A DNA stretch of 64,000 bases from NCBI RefSeq assembly GCF_949628215.1, contig NC_134277.1, positions 54,508,918 through 54,572,917 of the forward strand. Direction: 5' to 3'. The notes under the pieces were generated by a model. That model made no database searches, was not told where the DNA came from, and saw nothing but the letters and a program-made list of their open reading frames with translations. The translations under genes were made by a program, and so were the position numbers. The DNA comes from Phalacrocorax aristotelis. Its lineage: Eukaryota; Chordata; Aves; Suliformes; Phalacrocoracidae. Shown in pieces: positions 58,011-64,000 of this stretch; positions within the stretch are counted from its first letter, which is position 1; each line of letters opens with the position of its first letter.

Positions 58011-61000
58011 TAGCCGCAGTAAAATGTGCAAAGATTCGTTTAAACATATTTTTTCTTTTTTTTCTTTCTTTTTATTTTTTTTCAACCAGTGTCTGGCAAT
58101 TACTTTTTTGCCATCACAGTGTCAGGGGTTTTCTTCTAAGAAATACATGCTCTATGAAATAATCTCTTGTACCTTTTTTTTTTTTACTTACAGAACTTGT
58201 GGACAAATGCATAGGCTCACGCATCCATATTGTGATGAAGAGTGATAAAGAAATTGTTGGAACACTTCTAGGATTTGATGACTTCGTCAGTATCCTTTGA
58301 TGGAAATGTTTAAGGCCGTTCACTTTACTTTTTGGCTCAATTCATTCATTGTTTTTGTGAGGCTTGAGTTCACTGGATGGAACCATTTTGTACAGATTAA
58401 TTGTATTATTCTGATATTTTCCGTTTACAGATAGAATCATAGTTCAGTATAAAATGAAAATACCTTTAAATATTTCAATTTTAAAATTCTGGGCCTTATT
58501 TTCCTTGAAACTGGATTTTCAGATATGGTGTTAGAAGATGTTACAGAATTGTAAGTGTTATTTCTGCCTCTTGTTGCTATTAAATTTTTGGTTTTCTGAG
58601 GGAAACCATTGTGTAAGATCTGTAAGCAATGTGGTTTTATATTTTTGGAATACTTGCCAGCTGATTAGTTTATACCTCAGAGGTAAACTATAGGGGGTGA
58701 TCTGTTCAGGACAGCTGTGTCACAGACTAGAAGTTGCATGACTTATACTTGTAATCAGATTCGTAATTTGTAGCCTTAATTTGGCATGGGTTGTGCGTTG
58801 AACTTTCCAGTAGTTTGTTACATTTCCTTAAGGTCTAGGTAAAGATTTAAAAAGTTAGCACACTTAAGGGTAAGTATTTATTACTTGGTCATGCCATATT
58901 GCTATTTGAAACCTATTTTGAGTATTGGTGGTATTCCAGAAATTGTGCAGATTTAGAGGGTAAATCTGTATCTTTATGTACAAAGCAGAAGAGTACAATG
59001 GATGTTTTTAGTTGCCAGGGAGCCTTCTTTACCCAGGTGGGCAGTTGATAACGATTACACTGCTGTGTGGCTAATTACTGGTTAGTTCCAACAAATGTCA
59101 TCTTAATACAGAGATTTATGTCAGTTGTGTAATCAAAACTGTAATCATTGTCCCTGCTTATGTGTTCTTACTTGCTGTTTCTAATGCTGCTTCAGTGAGA
59201 TTACACCTGAGGGCAGAAGAATCACAAAGCTAGACCAGATCTTGCTAAATGGAAATAACATAACAATGGTAAGTCATCATTGTTAGAAGGCTGCATGCCT
59301 TTATTTTCTGTACCTGTAAATCACTCAGTAATTGAGTTCAACTATTTCAAGCTGAGCTTTCCAGACAGTTCCGTTACACAAGCTACTTTCAGCTAGCTTC
59401 TGGGGCATATGTGTGTATGAATGGTGCTGGAAAAGTGATCTTATTGCCTTCCTTAGTTTAGAAAAGGAAAAAGAAAGCACGAAAAGAGCATGGCCCTAAT
59501 TTTATTTTGAATAATGCTTTTGTGGTCTTCAGGTGTGCAAGGGAATCACTGGCTTTGTTGCCCACTCTGTAGGCTGGTCCATACAGTGTCTTTAGCTCAT
59601 GAGTGTTTGCCTGCATAAGTATGTAGGGTGGGATACCTCTACATTTTGTCCGTTATCGTAGGTATAGATGTGTTTGCAGCAATTTGGATGCTTATGAGCT
59701 TGTCAAGTAATTTGGTGCTATGATACAGTGTGATGCCCAGAGAGCTGTACCTTTTCATGCTCTGAAAAAAAAATCTGGAGGTCTGTTGGATTATACCAAA
59801 TGAGAAGTGCTATGATTTTTAGTTTGTCATGTGCTCATGTATGTAGATCAGTACTGAAACAGTAATTAAATGTTGTGATTATGCATCCCTAAGCTGAATT
59901 CTGCAACTTCCTGAATACCACAAAAGCAGACCCACAGTAGTTCTTTGCTTGTCTGCATAGACGGCTACAAAATCAGGACTTCCTACATAAGGGCATTCCT
60001 AATTTTGTGTGAGGAGAAGAGGAAGACTGACTTGAGCCTAAGTGAGCTGTGTGTGAATGAGGAATAATCTCTGTTTTGCTGTCTTACCTACCTTGTACCT
60101 CCGCACTGTGTGTGAGCAACTGCCATCTTGACTTAATTTCAAAGCCTTTTTCTGCTTTGATTACTGTCCTGCATCCTTAGAGGACACTGCATGTTCAGAC
60201 TTCTTGTATGGAGTAAAATAATTACCATCCAGGTAAGCTGGTGGTACGCTGCTCTTGAAGCAGAAGCTGGTGATTCTTAGAGTGCAAATTTTCAGCAAGA
60301 CCTAGGCATGTGTCTGTATTAGATCTTCTGTCTTTTGGGGATGTATCTTCTCACATCAGGAAGACTATGCTTTAGACTTTTTCTTACTGCAGTCCCAAAA
60401 GCAGCGAAGCTCTTTGTCTTTAAAAGCGCTCAGCTAATTATTAAGAATATCTCAGTAAAAGGGAAGGTTATCATCATCTTCCCCCCCCCCCCCCCTTTTT
60501 CATGTTTTCCCTTTTGTATTTCTTTATCTGCTTTTCAGTCCTTTAATTTCTTCACAGGAAAATGCTCTGCTGACTTAGTCCCTGCTGCCTGTAGATGGGT
60601 TCAGCTCTTAATTAGGTTTGGGGCTCTGCTTAGCAATGGGAGTTGGAAAGAGGAAACCAACTTCCCAGTATAGCCACAGTCTGGGGAAGAATCAGCACTT
60701 GGAGAAATGCTTCATGAAAGGAAGCATGTTCTTTGTCCTTCTAAAAATACGCTGTAGTGTTTCTAGACAGAACGATCTCCTTGAAGTGAATAACAAAGAC
60801 AAGAACCAAAAAGTGTGTTATCCTAGGAAGTCCTTAGTGTTTTATTAAACATTCTTTGTATTTGGAGATTCTTTTTGGCATGTGCTTCTCTGGCAGTAAC
60901 TGACTTCCTCTGTTGGGAGAGGAAGACGATATTGAATCTAAAAACCATTTTTGTGGTCTACCATGAAGTCTCCATCTGCTAAAATGTTGTAAAGCAAGAA

Positions 61001-61101
61001 CTGCCACGTATGAGTTTGTTGAACTCAAATCCATGCCACTAACACATAATTGTCTTATTCTTTTATAGCTGGTTCCTGGAGGAGAAGGACCTGAAGTATA
61101 A
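57702..61101 (+). CDS. LSM5: LSM5, U6 snRNA-associated Sm-like protein LSm5 (complete CDS, 5 exons)
   Basis: The CDS joins 57702-57747, 58194-58289, 58523-58550, 59196-59268 and 61069-61101, giving 91 aa plus TAA with all phases closing. It begins MAANATTNPSQLLPLELVDK. The Sm1 motif spans about residues 20-52 and the Sm2 motif is ILLNGNNI at 72-79. The C-terminus is PGGEGPEV. To my recollection it is identical to human LSm5. From family knowledge, LSm5 is in the nuclear LSm2-8 ring that binds the U6 3' oligo(U) tail for splicing, and in the cytoplasmic LSm1-7 ring that binds deadenylated mRNA for decapping. The gene diverges from AVL9. Confidence 0.98.
58194..58289 (+). CDS. LSM5: LSM5 coding exon 2 (residues 16-47, Sm1)
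   Basis: The acceptor is a long T-run ending TTACAG. It encodes ELVDKCIGSRIHIVMKSDKE and IVGTLLGFDDFV, ending GTCA|GTATCC in phase 1. The donor departs from GTRAGT at +5 and +6. Confidence 0.96.
58523..58550 (+). CDS. LSM5: LSM5 coding exon 3 (residues 48-56, 28-nt microexon)
   Basis: The acceptor GGATTTTCAG is followed by 28 nt encoding NMVLEDVTE plus two bases of Phe, then donor GTAAGT. The phases on both sides demand this exon. Confidence 0.95.
59196..59268 (+). CDS. LSM5: LSM5 coding exon 4 (residues 57-81, Sm2)
   Basis: It completes Phe57 and encodes EITPEGRRITKLDQILLNGN and NITM, ending ATG|GTAAGT in phase 0. Confidence 0.96.
60481..60495 (+). repeat. C15 homopolymer in LSM5 intron 4
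   Basis: Fifteen consecutive C, followed by T5. The length may be unreliable in sequencing. The opposite strand is G15. Confidence 0.85.
61069..61101 (+). CDS. LSM5: LSM5 coding exon 5 (residues 82-91 and stop)
   Basis: The acceptor TTCTTTTATAG precedes LVPGGEGPEV and TAA. The 3'UTR follows. Confidence 0.96.
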   Translation: MVPGGEGPEV

Positions 61102-61365
61102 GCTGATACAATTCTCGTCTATGAAGACATGTTATATATATATAAAAGTAAACTAAATAGAGCTTTTGGGGTGTGGGTTGTTGGCTTGGTTCGGGTTTTT
61201 TTGTTTACACACTTTTGCAGTTGTCATTTGATAAAGACAAGGATTCCCCCTTCAGGAAAGGTGTGTTGCTAATGATAATGCCAAATTTGTAAGTTAAAAT
61301 CACGACTTTCATGTAAAGATGCACTAATCTGTTCTGAATAAAAGGCTTTCTTTTTGTTAGTTATT
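61102..61365 (+). other. LSM5: LSM5 3'UTR (proximal form)
   Basis: About 260 nt after the stop, ending shortly after AATAAA at 61337-61342. A T-rich, GT-containing downstream element follows (CTTTCTTTTTGTTAG). This is a standard arrangement for 3' cleavage. Confidence 0.7.
61337..61342 (+). promoter_or_regulatory. LSM5 poly(A) signal
   Basis: A canonical AATAAA 236 nt after the stop, with a U-rich element directly downstream. It is the first AATAAA after the stop. Confidence 0.75.
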
Positions 61366-64000
61366 GTGTTCTGTTATGGAAGTGCACAAGTTATAGATAG
61401 TTTTATAACTGGAAAAATAATAGTTATGTTTCAGCTGCTGTCAGTCTTCAGTATTTCTACATATGCTGCTTTTGTTTGTGGCCCGAGTGTATAAAACACA
61501 AGTTGTGAGCTGATGTTGCTGTTCTTTGGAGTACAGGCAGATACTAAGCTGGATGACTTGTTAAAACATGGCTTCAGGCTGTGTCACCAGAAACCATGTG
61601 TTAAAGTGCTGTAGAATTCTGAAATCTCTTCAAAGTAGAGGCATCTGCTTCGTGCTTGGCACCCTTTGGTTCTGCTGGCCTTGAGGTTCAGCACTCGTGG
61701 ACTTTTGCTTGGTAGATATGCTTTCGTAAAGGCACTGTAATGGTATTTGGCAAGCAAGGACTGACAGACCAGGCCTAGTTCGTGTTGGGAGGGTAAAAAA
61801 ATCCAAAAAGGCTGGTGTTAAAACCAGCTCATTCATGTCAGTGTTGACTCCACTTGTCACCACGAAGTGGTGCTGTCTGCACTTAAAGTGGGAGCTGCCC
61901 GTGCCTGCTTGCCTAGTTCGGCAGCTCAACTGATTTCCATGTGTAAATGCCTTCGGCTGCTGTCACTGTAGACAAGCAGGGTGGAGTAAGGGCTCACAGG
62001 GACGGGGCGAGCTTTGCCTTCCCATCACCAGAAGAAGAAAGAAGTCATGAAGAAGGGGGCTCAGGAGCAAGAGACTGCAAAGAAGTTGCTGTACTAGATC
62101 CTTTTTGCTTTGCTTTAGCTGACAGAAAAGCAGCCTTCTGCCAGCTGCTGTGAGCTTGAAATACAGGGAGAACTTTTTGCTTTAGCCTATTAAAGGGGAG
62201 AGACCCTCCCCTGTCCCAGGGAGCATGCCACTTTCGACTCACTTGTTCTGACTATATGATCTGCAGTTATAACGTTCAGAGTGCAGGGTGACAATCTGTA
62301 CCATTGAGTCCCTGAATGGTTTTTAATTTCTGTCCCCGTTTCCTTCACCAGCTTTTTTCAATACACCAATTAAGTTAAAAAAATATTTTTTTAACTTATA
62401 TTTGTTTGGAACATCATGTCGGTTTTGGTGCCAAACACTTTATTTCCTAGAAATAAGTTAGCTGTTTTAATCAGAACTCTTCAAAGACATCCAGCCAGTG
62501 TTGTACTGCTGCTCTGGGGTTTGTTTGAAATAAGATTCTATACGTGTTCCAGTATGTGCACTTAATTTCTACTTCACTCAGTATTTTGAAATCAGTCTTA
62601 AACTGAAGAGAGGTTTCGTGCTTGGGAGAGAAAAAGAGCAGATATTGACTTGAAAGCGACTTTGTAAAGGGGAAGGTAAACTACTTTGTTTCTTTTTGGA
62701 TTTTTATTCTGACAGCACAATCATCTGGTTCTCTCAGGATTTTGTTATCTCTGGGGGAAAAAAAAAACCCTCAGTATTGCCTCACTTCTTCCTTCTCTGG
62801 TTGTGTGTTTTTCACTCCCTCCAGAGGAAGTGCTAAGCGTGTTATCTTTTAGGAAGACATTTTAATTCATGACTCAGAGGTCTGCAAATGTCACTCTAAA
62901 GACAGTTTCTGTGCATCCAAACGCTGTTAATCCTTTATAATGAGAAAGGAAAGATTTGTAATTTTAAGCTGAGAATCCAAAGTATTCCAGATGGGTCTGG
63001 TTTGCTTTGCATTCAATATTTCTGTAGCCTGTTGCTTTGGAAGTGCAGGTAATAAGCTTTTCAACTGAATAAGCATGTGGTCGCAGTTTTTGTTTTTCTT
63101 CCCCTAGAAATCTAGCGCTTAATCATACTGCAGTGTCTTGTAGAAGTGGACCCTGTGGTGTTCTCTGGAGTGCTGCCGAGGGTGCTGCTACAAGTCGGTC
63201 ATTTAAAGTAATAACCTGAGGCTTTAAAAATATGTGAAAGTTAATGATGCTTAAAGATCAGAGCAGGGTAGTCATCAGGTTAAACTTACTTCATCACTGT
63301 GCATGCTGTAAGCATGGTTCCTTTCAGTTTGTTGAGTTTGTTTTTTTGGGTTCTTGTTTTTGTTTTCTTTAAGATAGCACTGGTTGCAGTGATTTTTAGT
63401 TTTACTGACTGGCTAACTCTCTTAGCATGGACATGGCTCCTTTCTGTCTCTTTCACTTTACTTGCAGACATAGTTAATATAGCTGTTTGGAATTGTGGAG
63501 TGAGTATATATATGTATGTGTGTGTGAGTGTGTTGGAAAATAATAAGACCTAAAGTACTCTCCCCACATCATTGGTTTTTGCTGGCCTGTATTTCAGTGG
63601 TATTAAGATTTCAAACTGACCCGGGTGTTGCTGTTGCAAATGCTTCTATGTTTGTCTAACTCTTCTGATGAAATAAAAGAAGAAATCAAAACACTAAGTG
63701 GTTTTTTTGTTTGCCTTGTAACTATAAAGGCTTTCACTGTCTAATATCTATTCATTCTTTTCAGGAATCACTATTTTTTTACCATATGAAATGGAAAGAG
63801 ATTTCTGGTTTACTGTTAGCTTTTAAGAGATGTTTTATTCTCAGGGAATTGCTCAGCAATTAATTGAGTTTGGAATTCAGTTGATAGATATTTTGCATGC
63901 CTGTGCTCAAATATTGATGCTAAGAAGCCATCATACAGTTCATGTTCATAGCTTTATGGGTATTTGATAATAGGCAATAGTCTTATTTTTTTAATAATGC
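61366..64000 (+). other. 3' flank of LSM5, non-coding
   Basis: No recognisable exon on either strand. A second AATAAA lies at 63672-63677 and could serve a longer transcript. A short GT-rich run occurs at 63502-63535. Small open frames here have no recognisable homology. Confidence 0.6.

Noticed and set aside
57516-58013. 165-codon frame containing the LSM5 start, with 62 upstream codons and reading into intron 1
   Set aside because: It is in frame with LSM5 only through exon 1 and then reads intron. The upstream part lies in promoter DNA; the conserved MAANATTNPS start is the real one.
1-64000. CRISPR arrays, prokaryotic operons, phage or defence genes
   Set aside because: The window is vertebrate nuclear DNA with introns. 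No regularly spaced repeats or prokaryotic gene structure were seen.

Overview
This window is vertebrate nuclear DNA, most probably from a bird. It has split genes with GT-AG introns, two CpG islands, few transposons, and one 5'-truncated CR1 LINE of the avian/sauropsid type. Three protein-coding genes could be reconstructed exon by exon, and every reading phase closes. They are KBTBD2 (+ strand, 623 aa), AVL9 (- strand, 16 coding exons, 637 aa) and LSM5 (+ strand, 5 exons, 91 aa). This gene set and these orientations correspond to the LSM5-AVL9-KBTBD2 neighbourhood I recall from human chromosome 7p14, read in reverse.

Layout. From 1 to about 7.1 kb lies KBTBD2, entered inside an intron just before its first coding exon; its promoter and upstream non-coding exon(s) are outside the window. 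From about 7.4 to 15.7 kb there is no convincing coding sequence. This is probably the long 3'UTR and/or 3' flank of AVL9, with several poly(A) signals on the - strand. From 15.7 to 52.4 kb lies AVL9 on the - strand, including a 14.7-kb first intron. From 51.8 to 52.95 kb is the AVL9 CpG-island promoter. From 53 to 57.5 kb is the AVL9-LSM5 spacer, with one copy of an unclassified interspersed repeat and the CR1 fragment. From 57.5 to 61.4 kb lies LSM5 with its own CpG island. From 61.4 to 64 kb is non-coding 3' flank.

How the genes relate. They do not form a functional pathway; their neighbourhood is conserved synteny. KBTBD2 is a CUL3 ubiquitin-ligase substrate adaptor, AVL9 is a DENN-like late-secretory/trafficking protein, and LSM5 is a subunit of the LSm rings that bind U6 snRNA and drive mRNA decay. 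KBTBD2 and AVL9 converge tail to tail. AVL9 and LSM5 diverge head to head.

I found no new enzymatic or defence system. The items most worth a second look are non-coding. They are two copies of an unclassified repeat, one carrying about 737 bp that the other lacks; three clean intronic hairpins; a cluster of upstream ORFs in the KBTBD2 leader; a decoy splice donor in AVL9; and the wide separation of the AVL9 and LSM5 promoters.
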